A stretch of DNA of 64,000 nucleotides from Sphingomonadales bacterium (GTDB taxonomy: Bacteria; Pseudomonadota; Alphaproteobacteria; Sphingomonadales; Sphingomonadaceae): NCBI GenBank assembly GCA_025351405.1, contig JANXVZ010000023.1:86267-150266 (forward strand). The letters run 5' to 3'. Numbering within the stretch: position 1 is the stretch's first letter; each line of letters starts with the position of its first letter. Below, in pieces: positions 25,409 to 34,407 of this stretch. Made by a program: the position numbers and the translations under genes. The notes below the pieces were generated by a model that was not told the DNA's origin, made no database searches, and saw nothing but the letters and a program-made list of their open reading frames with translations.

Positions 25409-26736
25409 AGCACGCTGCAATCGTTCCTGCAACACTGCTGGCGCTTGGCCTGTCCGCCTGCTCGGCTGCGCCTTCAGCGCCCAAGGGCCAGGAAGGCGCC
25501 CGCCCCGATCTCCCATCGGCGCAGCAATATCTGCTGCCACCAATGAAGATAACCACGCCCGTCGGCTTTGCCGATGGCCAGACCCCGACCGTGCCAGCGG
25601 GTTTCACCATCACCGAATTCGCCGGAAGGATGAAGGGACCGCGCAACGTCTATCCCTTGCCGAACGGCGACGTTCTGGCGGTCGAGGCGGGCGGCCCGGC
25701 GCCAGAGCCGGTGACACGGCCGAAGGACCTGATTTTCAGCCTCGTCAAGGGCAAGGCCCATAGCCTGGTAAAACCCGGCAACCGCATCGTGCTGCTGCGC
25801 GACACCAATGGGGACGGCAAGGCCGATGCACAGGTCGTGCTGATCGACAAGCTGCATTCCCCGTTCGGCATCGTGATGGTCGGCAACGGTCTGTTCATTG
25901 CCGAAACCGACCGCATCATGCGCTATACCTACACGGTCGGCCAGACGAGCGTTGCCGGCACCGGGACGCTCGTTACCCTGCTGCCGGGTGGCCCGATCGA
26001 TCATCATTGGACCAAAAGCCTGACCGCCAGCCCCGACGGTTCGAAACTTTATGTCGGCATCGGTTCCAACAGCAACATCGTCGAACGCGGCATCTCCGCC
26101 GAGCAGGACCGCGCCCGGATATGGGAAGTGGACCCGGTGACCGGGGCGACCCGCATCTATGCCACCGGGCTGCGCAATCCGAATGGCCTGACCTTTCAAC
26201 CCGCGACCGGCAAGCTGTGGACGGTGGTCAACGAACGCGATGAGATCGGGCAGAATCTGGTTCCCGACTATATGACCTCTGTCAGCGACGGAGGCTTTTA
26301 TGGCTGGCCGTGGAGCTGGTACGGCAATCACGTCGATATTCGGGTCAAGCCGGCGCGGCCCGACATGGTGGCAAAGGCTATCGTCCCGGATTTCGCCCTT
26401 GGACCCCATGTCGCGGCGCTGGGGCTGGCATTCAACAGCGCGGCCGCCTTCGGGGCGCACTATGCCGGGGGTGCGTTCATCGGGGAGCATGGCAGTTGGA
26501 ACCGGACCGTGCCCAACGGATACCAGGTTGCCTTTGTGCCCTTTTCGAACGGCAAGCCGTCGGGGAAGATCGAGCCCTTTGTGACGGGCTTTCTCGACGC
26601 GAACCAGCATGCCCGCGGTCGGCCCGTCGGGGTGGCCTTCGACCGGACCGGCGCGCTGCTGATCGCCGATGATGTCGGCAATGCGGTCTGGCGGGTAACG
26701 GCCGCGGCGCCCTCGCCAGGATCGCCGGTGCGCTAG
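25405..26736 (+). CDS. L-sorbosone dehydrogenase-like PQQ-type beta-propeller lipoprotein
   Basis: A 443-residue protein with a lipobox signal peptide (LALGLSACS). The six-bladed soluble glucose/sorbosone dehydrogenase-type propeller includes GPRNVYPLPNGDVLAVEAGG, a DTNGDGKAD calcium-type loop, SPFGIVMVGNGLFIAETDR, YATGLRNPNGL, FIGEHGSWNRT and RPVGVAFDRTGALLIADDVG. The family oxidises sugars or alcohols in the periplasm with PQQ, but many members are unassayed. It is coupled to the DUF2231 gene, which may anchor it or pass electrons (inference). Confidence 0.87.
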   Translation: MKHAAIVPATLLALGLSACSAAPSAPKGQEGARPDLPSAQQYLLPPMKITTPVGFADGQTPTVPAGFTITEFAGRMKGPRNVYPLPNGDVLAVEAGGPAPEPVTRPKDLIFSLVKGKAHSLVKPGNRIVLLRDTNGDGKADAQVVLIDKLHSPFGIVMVGNGLFIAETDRIMRYTYTVGQTSVAGTGTLVTLLPGGPIDHHWTKSLTASPDGSKLYVGIGSNSNIVERGISAEQDRARIWEVDPVTGATRIYATGLRNPNGLTFQPATGKLWTVVNERDEIGQNLVPDYMTSVSDGGFYGWPWSWYGNHVDIRVKPARPDMVAKAIVPDFALGPHVAALGLAFNSAAAFGAHYAGGAFIGEHGSWNRTVPNGYQVAFVPFSNGKPSGKIEPFVTGFLDANQHARGRPVGVAFDRTGALLIADDVGNAVWRVTAAAPSPGSPVR

Positions 26737-26800
26737 GCCGCTGCCGCGACGGCGCATACCGCCGCCATGCTCATGCAAGCCAAGCGCCGGTCACAGCGGT

Positions 26801-27322
26801 TCAGCCGGCGGGTTTGCTGCGCTGACGGCTCCGCGGTGCAGTGGCAGCCCGTGGCGGCAGGTGCACCGTATCGCGGGCGCCCGGGCCGGGCCGGATTGTG
26901 ACTTCGCGCGGTGACAGCTCCGCCTGGCATTCGGAACAGGTCATCACCGGATCGAAATCATGGCCACAAGGCAAGTGGTGGTGGATGAGCGGGCGCCCCT
27001 TGCGGTCGTTCATGTGGATGTCGCCCCAATGGACGATCGCCATGACCACGGGATAAAGGTCGAGGCCCTTCTGCGTCAGCCGGTACTCGTAGCGCGTCGG
27101 GTTCTGTTGATACGCGACCTTGGTCAGCACGAAATTGGCGACCAGCTTCCTCAACCTGTCGGTGAGGATGGGCCGCCCGATCCCCAGCCGATCGTGAAAA
27201 TCGTCGAACCGCCGCACTTTCATGAAGCAGTCGCGCAAGATCATCAGGGACCAGCGGTCACCGATTACCGACAGGGTGCGCGAAAAGGAACACGGTTGAT
27301 CCGCGAGTTCGCTCCACTGCAT
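26801..27322 (-). CDS. HxlR family transcriptional regulator
   Basis: A 173-residue regulator with the HxlR winged helix: CSFSRTLSVIGDRWSLMILR (Cys11), FDDFHDRLGIGRPILTDRLRKL as the recognition region, and YRLTQKGLDLYPVVMAIVHWGD. The C-terminal tail contains a CxxC-type zinc-knuckle candidate (PCGHDFDPVMTCSEC). HxlR members sense aldehydes, quinones or oxidants. It lies 71 nt downstream of the isomerase gene on the same strand, so it may control that gene and the divergent SDR gene. Confidence 0.9.
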   Translation of the reverse strand: MQWSELADQPCSFSRTLSVIGDRWSLMILRDCFMKVRRFDDFHDRLGIGRPILTDRLRKLVANFVLTKVAYQQNPTRYEYRLTQKGLDLYPVVMAIVHWGDIHMNDRKGRPLIHHHLPCGHDFDPVMTCSECQAELSPREVTIRPGPGARDTVHLPPRAATAPRSRQRSKPAG

Positions 27323-27393
27323 TCACTGCTCCCGTATCGTCCCGTCCAGCTGGGAAATAGAACCCCGTCAGCGCAGCGGCAAGGCAGCGTGGT

Positions 27394-28017
27394 TCAGCCC
27401 TGCGCTGTGCGCGATCGGGCGATGAAAGCTTCCTCGACTTCGCGCAGCCGATCCTTGCCAAAGAACATCTCGTCGCCGACAAAAAAAGTCGGGATGCCAA
27501 AGCCGCCGCGATCGACCAGTTGTTGCGTCGCGTCCATCAGCGCCTGCTTGACGTCGGGTGACTGGGCCTCGCGCAGCAAGTCGGCAGTCGGCAGCCCGGC
27601 GGCATCGAGAACGGCGGCGAGCACCTCCATCTGCCCCATGTCGAGCTGCCGTTCCCACATCGCGGTGGCGACCGCCTCCACATATCGGTCAAGCACACCA
27701 AGCTTGATGGCGGCATGGGCGCCACGCATCATCGCCAGGGTGTTGATCGGGAAAAAGGGATTGAACCGGAATTCGGCGAGGCCATGGCGTTTTACGAAAC
27801 GCGCCATCTCCATCTGGTCATAGGCGAGCTTAGCAGGGATGCCGGCAAAGGCTTCAACCGGGGATCGGTTGTTGGTTGCCTTGAAGACACCGCCGAGAAG
27901 GACGGGCTTGATGACAAAGACCTTGCCGATGCGGGCCTCGATTTGGGGAAGCGCGCGCAGGCAGAGGTAGGCATTGGGGCTGCCGAAGTCGAAATAGAAG
28001 TCGATGGTGCTGGTCAT
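27394..28017 (-). CDS. 2-hydroxychromene-2-carboxylate isomerase family (DsbA/GST-kappa fold)
   Basis: A 207-residue protein with a thioredoxin-like opening FYFDFGSPNAYL (Ser at the glutathione-activating position), the PVLLGGVFKATNN block, and the C-terminal GGFGIPTFFVGDEMFFGKDRL. The family isomerises 2-hydroxychromene-2-carboxylate in naphthalene-type degradation with glutathione, or acts as GST-kappa. AGGAG precedes the ATG. It is divergent from the SDR gene. The 352-nt intergenic stretch (28018-28369) shows no convincing gene or recognised promoter. Confidence 0.9.
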   Translation of the reverse strand: MTSTIDFYFDFGSPNAYLCLRALPQIEARIGKVFVIKPVLLGGVFKATNNRSPVEAFAGIPAKLAYDQMEMARFVKRHGLAEFRFNPFFPINTLAMMRGAHAAIKLGVLDRYVEAVATAMWERQLDMGQMEVLAAVLDAAGLPTADLLREAQSPDVKQALMDATQQLVDRGGFGIPTFFVGDEMFFGKDRLREVEEAFIARSRTAQG

Positions 28018-28369
28018 TCAACTGCTCCTAAAAAGGCGGGGCAGAAGGCCTGTGGCTGCCCGGGTCGGCAATATGGTCAGGACACGATCTCGCGTTGGGC
28101 CAGCCGAAGCGGGCAATTCCGCAAGATCGCACACCCCTCCCGCCTTGATCGACCCGATGATAGTCGCCGATGCCGCCATGGCAAGAGCTGTTTTGAAACT
28201 CACTCGTTGCCGATAGGAGGCTTCAAGAGACGCCATAGCATACCATTCTGCATTGTGTTCAAGTGGAGCTTGCGTCGATTGAAATGAGGGTACAAAAATA
28301 GCACTTGGATTGCGACCGGCTTTGGCATTGAGCCGCCGGACTGGGCATGATGCAAATAGGGAAAGCCTG

Positions 28370-29110
28370 ATGACAGACGCAGCCAGACCGCCGCGCAACG
28401 CCAGTGTCGTCGTCGTCGGCGCCGGCTCCTACATCGGCGGCGCCATCGCCAAGCGCTTTGCCGCAGAAGGCTATCTGGTTTTCATGGGTCGTCGCAATGC
28501 CGACGCGCTGGCGCCCTTGAAGGCAGAAATCGAATCCGCCGGCGGGCGCGCCGAAGCACGTGCCCTCGACGCACGCGACGAAGACCAGCTTGTTGCCTTC
28601 ATCGATGAGGCGGAGGCGGCAGCACCGGTCGAGGTGGTGATCTTCAACGTCGGCGCCAACGTCAACTTTCCGCTGCTCGAAACCACGTCGCGGGTATTTC
28701 GCAAGGTCTGGGAACTCGCCTGCTTCGCGGGCTTCCTGACCGGGCGCGAGGCTGCCCGCGTGATGCTGCCGCGTGGGCGTGGCTCGATCTTCTTCACCGG
28801 TGCCACGGCGGGTTTGCGCGGCGGGTCGGGCTACGCCGCCTTCGCCAGCGCCAAGTTCGGCATCCGGGCGGTTGCACAGGCGATGGCGCGCGAACTGGGT
28901 CCAAAGGGGCTCCATGTCGCGCATCTCGTCATCGACGCCGGGGTCGATACCGAATGGGTGCGCGAGCGGATGCGCGCCGCCGGCGTCTCCGAAGACCGGG
29001 TTCTGCTGCAGCCATCATCCGTTGCCGAGACGTATTGGGCGCTGCACCAGCAAACCAGCGACGCCTGGACATTCGAAACCGAAATTCGACCAGCCACCGA
29101 AACCTGGTGA
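28370..29110 (+). CDS. SDR family oxidoreductase with Phe in place of the catalytic Tyr
   Basis: A 246-residue Rossmann-fold protein. It has the nucleotide-binding GAGSYIGGAIAKRF (residues about 17-30) and the VIFNVGANVN block. At the catalytic position the YxxxK motif reads FASAK (context GYAAFASAKFGIRAV). The loss of Tyr, with Lys kept, is shared by an SDR branch with the AMARELGPKGLHVAH stretch seen here. It is probably NAD(P)-binding with altered chemistry. It lies beside an HCCA-isomerase-like gene and an HxlR gene, suggesting aromatic or xenobiotic metabolism (inference). Confidence 0.88.
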   Translation: MTDAARPPRNASVVVVGAGSYIGGAIAKRFAAEGYLVFMGRRNADALAPLKAEIESAGGRAEARALDARDEDQLVAFIDEAEAAAPVEVVIFNVGANVNFPLLETTSRVFRKVWELACFAGFLTGREAARVMLPRGRGSIFFTGATAGLRGGSGYAAFASAKFGIRAVAQAMARELGPKGLHVAHLVIDAGVDTEWVRERMRAAGVSEDRVLLQPSSVAETYWALHQQTSDAWTFETEIRPATETW

Positions 29111-29167
29111 CATCGAGGTATCCGCAAGGCCGCTCGCGCGTGGGCGCGACGGCCAGGCATCTCGGGG

Positions 29168-30544
29168 TCAAGCGCCGTTGCGGCATTGCGATCGCCGGCC
29201 CTTCAGCCAGCAATGCCGGATCGGCTTGCCATCGCCATCATGGACGATGATGTCCCAGCGCCGATCGGCGACGCGCTGCATCGTCATATAGCCGAAGCCC
29301 GTCGTCCAGGCGCTGAAATGCGCGATCCGGGTGCCTGGTGCCGGCTGCGTGCCCGGCGGCAGGATGGCAGGGATGGGCACGCCATCCTCGAGCGTCCCCG
29401 AAAAGCCGGTGATGAACTGGCTGGGGTGATCGCTGGCAAAATCGACCTGCTGCCACAGGTGGACATGGCCCGACAGGACCGCATCGACACCCGGCGGCAG
29501 CAGTCGCGATGATCGTGTGGCGAACACCGAGGGGATCGCGAGATTGCCGGGTTTCAGCGTGACGACGCCGGCATCGTCGACCGCAGCCAGGCCGAGCATC
29601 GGGTAATGATCGACGACAAGGGTCGATCGCGCGGCGGCGGCAAGGCCGCGCAACCGGTCCCAATCCGCTGAAAGCTTTGCAAAGCGCCAGTCGTCCGGTG
29701 CAAGCGGCTTGCCGCCGACGGCCGACGCGTCGAGCATGGCCAACTGGACGCCGCGGCCGAGCGGCACGGCATAGGCCGGGCTGTCATCCCCTGCCCGGTC
29801 GTTTCCGGGGTCGTTGCAATCCACCCCCGCCACCAGCGGCTGCGGTGCCAGAAATCGCCACCAGCCCTGGCCGGCGCGGCTGCAGCTTTCATGATTGCCG
29901 CGCGCGAGGGCGAGCGGTGCGGCGGCGAACAGCGGGGCGGCCGGGGAGAACCAATCGGCGTCCCAGGCATCCCAGCCATAGCCCCACGGGCTTGCGGCGC
30001 AGCCCGTATTGCCTGCCGGGCAGGGATTTTCGCGATAATGGTAGTCGCCGACATGAATGACCAGATCGGGCTTCCACGCCGCCGCCCGCGCGGCGATCCC
30101 GGCAAAGGCAAAGCCTTTCGGGTCGTTGCAGGGTTGATAGGCGTTGTCGGCCGCCTTCAACCGGCAGCCGGTGTCCCCGATGACGACGATCCTGTTGACC
30201 ACAGCCTTTGGCACCGGCAGCGCCGCGCCGGCGACGCTGAGCTTGCGCGCGCTGGCCGGGAGCCGGGTTTCGCAGACATTGACCGGAAATACCGAGGGCT
30301 CTGACAGTTCCGGCTTCGATTGCGTCACGCGCTGCGGCACCGTGCCGGCAGCAATGCGCAGCGAAAGCTGGCGCGGCTTGCCGTCGATGATCGCGGCGGG
30401 ACAGGAGCCGGGGGTGATCACCCGCAGCACGGCGCCGCCATCGGCCATCACGACATACGCCGGGTCGGCGGCCAGCGCGCGGGGTGCCAGCGCGCAGGCC
30501 GACAGCACCAGCAATGCCGCCGCCATGCCGCGGATCGTCCCCAT
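29168..30544 (-). CDS. Secreted calcineurin-like metallophosphoesterase
   Basis: A 458-residue protein with a signal peptide (AAALLVLSACALAPRALA). A beta-type N-terminal domain is followed by a dinuclear metallophosphoesterase domain from about residue 118: GDTG, GDYHYREN, RGNHESC, VDHYPML and GHVHLW. Such periplasmic enzymes release phosphate from organic phosphates. The start is ATG 30544; the TonB-receptor stop overlaps it by 1 nt (TGATG), so both are translated as one unit. Some Cys pairs suggest disulfides. Confidence 0.9.
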   Translation of the reverse strand: MGTIRGMAAALLVLSACALAPRALAADPAYVVMADGGAVLRVITPGSCPAAIIDGKPRQLSLRIAAGTVPQRVTQSKPELSEPSVFPVNVCETRLPASARKLSVAGAALPVPKAVVNRIVVIGDTGCRLKAADNAYQPCNDPKGFAFAGIAARAAAWKPDLVIHVGDYHYRENPCPAGNTGCAASPWGYGWDAWDADWFSPAAPLFAAAPLALARGNHESCSRAGQGWWRFLAPQPLVAGVDCNDPGNDRAGDDSPAYAVPLGRGVQLAMLDASAVGGKPLAPDDWRFAKLSADWDRLRGLAAAARSTLVVDHYPMLGLAAVDDAGVVTLKPGNLAIPSVFATRSSRLLPPGVDAVLSGHVHLWQQVDFASDHPSQFITGFSGTLEDGVPIPAILPPGTQPAPGTRIAHFSAWTTGFGYMTMQRVADRRWDIIVHDGDGKPIRHCWLKGRRSQCRNGA

Positions 30545-32811
30545 CAAAAGCGCAGCACGCCGGTCACCTGCACGCTGCGACCGGGGTTGAAGAAATACTG
30601 GTTGCCGCCGGAGATATTGGTCACCGACTGGTCGTCGAAGACATTGTAGACGGCAACGCGGACCGCCACCGGGCCAAATCCGGCTTCGGCGGAAGCGATG
30701 CCGATGCTGTAGGCGCCGACGGGCTGGGTTTCATTGGCACCGGCATATTGCTTGCCGGTGAACTTGTGGACGTAGCTCAGCTTGAATCGGCCATTGTTGT
30801 AAAGCGCCCCGGCCAACGCCGTATAGGTCGGCGCGCCCGGCACCCGGAAGCCGGTGACGTCGTCCTTCGACTGATTGACCGATCCATTGGCGAGCAGGGT
30901 AAAGTGCGCGAGCGGCACGAAACTGACCTGGCCTTCGACACCCTTGTAGGTCGATGGGTTGCCGGTATTGGTGCACAGTGCCCCGGCGGGGCCGGTGCAG
31001 ACGATCGTGTTGCTCAGCTTGATGAGATAGGCGTCGAAATCGACGTTGACCGTGTCGGCGGCATAGACCGTGCCGACCTGGTAGTTGGTCGTCGTCGTCG
31101 GATCGGGGATCAGCGGCGCGTTGGTCTGGACTTCAAGGTTCGACAGGGCGGGAATAAGAAAACCCCGCGCATATTGCGCATACAGGGACCAATTGCCGTG
31201 GACCTGGTAATTGGCGGTCAGGAACGGCAGCGTCTTCTTGAAATTGGCTTCGGCATCGGTGCCGCGCCGGGCCTTCTGGGTGGCGATCGGCGACAGGATG
31301 TTGCGGGTGAAATCGACATGCTTGATGCCGGGCGTGATGGTCAGGCCATCCAGCGGCTTCCAGTCGAACTGGGCAAAATACTGCTGCTGGAACCAGCTTG
31401 AACGCTCGTCGAACTGGATATTCTGCGGGACCGGCTGGCCGTTCAGCTCCAGCAAGGGCCCGGTGACCGGGTTGCCGGCGGCGTCGATGCCGATCTGGCC
31501 GGTCGTTTTCTGGTCGTAGTTGTCGACCCTGGACAGGATGACGCCATCGCCGAAGGTGCTGCGGCTCATGTCGAGATCATAGCGATAACGGTGGGTATTG
31601 GAAAATTCCAGCCATGCGCCGACAGTCAGGATGCCGAACCCGGTATCATATCGTGTCTGCAGGATGTCGCCATAGACCCGGTACTGGTTGAGCTTGATGT
31701 AGCCGGGGATATCGCCGGCGATTTTTGTCGGCTTGCCGCCAACCAGCGGGCTGGCGCTTTGCGTCGCGCCGGGGGTGGTGCTGTCGGATGCCGATACCGT
31801 GTAGTTCTTGTAGAAATACGTATACGCCTTGTTGTCGATGCTGAACCGATCCGTCAGTGGCACCTGCAGGCGCACGATCTCGAAATCGCTGCGCTTGCGC
31901 GTGAAATTCCAGTCGGCGCGGGTCTGGTAATAGGGGTTGGCGGCGAAGTTCGGATCATCGACGCTGGTCAGTGCATAGCCCTTGCCATAGCGCGCCACCT
32001 GGTCAAGCGTCGCGCCATTGTTATCCGCCTGGTTGAAATAATTGTTGTTGTACGACGCCACGACCGAAAGCGTGCCCTGCCCGACCGGAATGACCACCTT
32101 GCCAAAGACGTTGTCGGCGACCAGCGGCGAGTGGCTGAGCGCGCCATCGGTCTTCTTGTGTTCGCCAACAAGCACCGCCTTGATCCCGCTGCTGCCCAGT
32201 TCGCCCGTTTGCAGCGTACCGCGATAAAGCTGGGTGTTGTACGTTCCATAGCTCGCCTCGGCGCGGCCGCCAAAGTCCTTGTCCACAGCGCGGGTGTAGA
32301 TGTTGATGTTGCCGCCGAAATTGGCCTGGCCGAGCTGGCTGGCATTGCCCGGACCGCGATCGACGACGATCTGTTCGTAGGTGCCGTTGGGAAAATAGCT
32401 GGTCGAATGGTGCGTTGGGTCATTGGTGTCGCCGAACGGCACACCATCGATGGTCATGTTGTAGTTGCCGTCCTTGAAGCCGCGCAGGTTGATCTTGGAT
32501 TCCGACAGGCCGGGGCCATTGCCGTTGGTGGTTTGCGATGCACCGGGCGTCAACAGGATGACGTCGTTGAAATCGGCAGTGGCGGGGACGACATTTTCGA
32601 TGACCGAGCGGTTGACGATCGACTGCGGCTGCGTCGCGGCGATCGACGAGGTGATCGGCGTCTGTTCATTGACGCGGCTCGACGTGACGATGATGATGTC
32701 GCCGCCCGCTTCGGCGTCCGCCGCCTGTGCGGGGACCGCCAAGCCGGCCGCCACCAGTGCTGTCAGCGATATGCAACCATCATGGAAACGTCGGCGTGCA
32801 AGGACCGTCAT
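30544..32811 (-). CDS. TonB-dependent receptor, phosphoesterase-linked
   Basis: A 755-residue outer-membrane receptor. A signal peptide (cleavage after AQA near residue 33) precedes the plug domain with SRVNEQTPITSSIA, LRGFKDGNYNMTIDGVPFGD and FGGNINIYTR. A 22-strand barrel follows and ends in Phe (SVQVTGVLRF), as the BAM machinery requires. The TonB box is probably near residues 38-46 (GDIIIVTSS). Coupling to a secreted metallophosphoesterase suggests uptake of a phosphorylated compound such as a phytate-, sugar- or lipid-phosphate, with phosphate released in the periplasm (inference). Confidence 0.93.
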   Translation of the reverse strand: MTVLARRRFHDGCISLTALVAAGLAVPAQAADAEAGGDIIIVTSSRVNEQTPITSSIAATQPQSIVNRSVIENVVPATADFNDVILLTPGASQTTNGNGPGLSESKINLRGFKDGNYNMTIDGVPFGDTNDPTHHSTSYFPNGTYEQIVVDRGPGNASQLGQANFGGNINIYTRAVDKDFGGRAEASYGTYNTQLYRGTLQTGELGSSGIKAVLVGEHKKTDGALSHSPLVADNVFGKVVIPVGQGTLSVVASYNNNYFNQADNNGATLDQVARYGKGYALTSVDDPNFAANPYYQTRADWNFTRKRSDFEIVRLQVPLTDRFSIDNKAYTYFYKNYTVSASDSTTPGATQSASPLVGGKPTKIAGDIPGYIKLNQYRVYGDILQTRYDTGFGILTVGAWLEFSNTHRYRYDLDMSRSTFGDGVILSRVDNYDQKTTGQIGIDAAGNPVTGPLLELNGQPVPQNIQFDERSSWFQQQYFAQFDWKPLDGLTITPGIKHVDFTRNILSPIATQKARRGTDAEANFKKTLPFLTANYQVHGNWSLYAQYARGFLIPALSNLEVQTNAPLIPDPTTTTNYQVGTVYAADTVNVDFDAYLIKLSNTIVCTGPAGALCTNTGNPSTYKGVEGQVSFVPLAHFTLLANGSVNQSKDDVTGFRVPGAPTYTALAGALYNNGRFKLSYVHKFTGKQYAGANETQPVGAYSIGIASAEAGFGPVAVRVAVYNVFDDQSVTNISGGNQYFFNPGRSVQVTGVLRF

Positions 32812-32985
32812 GTTATACCCCCATTGCGGCGACGCCGGCCAATCATGACAAACGCTGCCGAGAACCGGCGTCTGTCGCTTCCGGATGACGTTTGCGTGCC
32901 AGCCGCGTGACAATCCGATGACATCCGCCAAGATTGGGAATCGACAATGTGTGATACCCGTCGCACATGGCCATCTGGGCGCGCG

Positions 32986-34407
32986 ATGATCCCCCCGCCC
33001 TCCCGATTGCCGGCAGCGTTGCCCGCAGCAATGCCAGCGCTGTTGCTGGCATTGGCGCTGGCTGGCTGCGCCGTGTATCGCCCCGCCCCGATATCCCCAG
33101 CGGCGGTGGCGGCGCGGCGCGCCGAGACGCGGCTCGAAGCCGCGGCCGTGCAAATATCGCTGGCAACGCTGGCGCCCGATGCGCGCTGGGATGGCAGCCA
33201 TTGGGACCGGTTGGCGCTGTTCGCCGCGATGCTGAACGGCAACGCCGATATCGCGGCTGCCCGCGCCGCCATCGATACCGCCCGCGCGGCGCGGCGTGCC
33301 ACCGGCATCGCGCCGGGTCCAACCCTGACCCTGACAAGCGAATACGCCGGCAAGGCGCCCGAATCCTCGCCCTGGCTGTTTGGCGGGGTGCTCGATTTTC
33401 CCATCGACGCCGGCGGGCGGCGGGCCAGCCGGCTGGCGGCTGCCGACCTGGGGGTTGTCGCGGCGCGCTATGACTATGCCGAGACCGTCTGGACGACGCG
33501 GATGGCACTGACCCGCGCGCTCGCCGACCGGTTGCTCGGGCAGGCCCGGCTGGCAGCGGCAAGCAATATCGTCGCGATACGGCAGCGCCAGTTCGATGTT
33601 GTGGCGCGGCGTGTGGCGGCAGGTGCCGCGTCACGCGCCGAGCTGGAACGCGTGCGCGCCGACGGCGCCGATGCGGTGCGCCGGCTGTCGGAGGCGCGCG
33701 CCGAGGTGGCGACGGGCAACGCCGGCCTGGCAGCAGCGCTGGGCGTGCCGGTGGACGATATCGCCGGGCGAGAGGTTGCCTGGGCGGGGTTCGCCGTAGC
33801 GACTGCCGGGCCGTCAGCCGACCCCGCCGCCCGCCGTGCGGCGATCGCGGGCCGCGCCGACGTGCTGAAGGCCGCAACGCTTTACGACCAGGCCGAGGCC
33901 GACCTGCGCGGCGAGATCGCCAAGCAATATCCCGCCATCAGCATCGGGCCCGGCTACACTTGGGAACGCGGCCTGGTGAAACTGCCGATCAGCATTGCGC
34001 TGGTGCTGCCGCCGCTCGATGGCAATCGCGGCGCCATCGCTGCGGCGGAGGCCCGGCGGCAGGAAGCAGGGGCGAGGCTGGAGGCGAGCGTCGCGGGCGC
34101 CGGTGCCGCGATCGACCAGGCGCTGGCGGCGACACTATTGTCGCGCGCGGCACTGGAGAAGGTGCGGCAAGGCGAGATTCCCGCCGCTGACCGGCTGGCA
34201 CGCCAGGCCGATAGCGAGCTTGCCGCCGGCGCCATCGATCGCGGTGAATGGGCGGCCGCGCAAGCCGGGGCGCGATCGGCACGCTTGTCGGAACTCGACG
34301 CGCTCGCTGCCGTCCATGCCGCCGATGCGCAACTCGAAGAGGCGCTGCGACGGCCGGTCGAAGGCCCGGAGCTGGCCCTCGGAGGCGGACTTGAGGGGCT
34401 GAAATGA
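32986..34407 (+). CDS. TolC-family outer-membrane efflux lipoprotein
   Basis: A 473-residue protein with a lipobox signal (LALALAGCAVY). Two Ala/Arg/Glu-rich alpha-helical repeats (about 70-260 and 265-455) are those of outer-membrane efflux proteins. The conserved prolines and aromatic turns FPIDAGGRR and LPPLDGNRG lie at the hairpin positions. It forms the outer-membrane duct of the tripartite pump encoded by the next two genes; the adaptor start overlaps its stop by 4 nt. ATG 32986 was chosen; an upstream ATG at 32947 would add 13 residues. Confidence 0.9.
   Translation: MIPPPSRLPAALPAAMPALLLALALAGCAVYRPAPISPAAVAARRAETRLEAAAVQISLATLAPDARWDGSHWDRLALFAAMLNGNADIAAARAAIDTARAARRATGIAPGPTLTLTSEYAGKAPESSPWLFGGVLDFPIDAGGRRASRLAAADLGVVAARYDYAETVWTTRMALTRALADRLLGQARLAAASNIVAIRQRQFDVVARRVAAGAASRAELERVRADGADAVRRLSEARAEVATGNAGLAAALGVPVDDIAGREVAWAGFAVATAGPSADPAARRAAIAGRADVLKAATLYDQAEADLRGEIAKQYPAISIGPGYTWERGLVKLPISIALVLPPLDGNRGAIAAAEARRQEAGARLEASVAGAGAAIDQALAATLLSRAALEKVRQGEIPAADRLARQADSELAAGAIDRGEWAAAQAGARSARLSELDALAAVHAADAQLEEALRRPVEGPELALGGGLEGLK

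Noticed and set aside
28018..28398. Possible 126-residue protein in the isomerase-SDR intergenic region
   Set aside because: No family resemblance, no ribosome site, and it overlaps the SDR start; the region is more likely regulatory.
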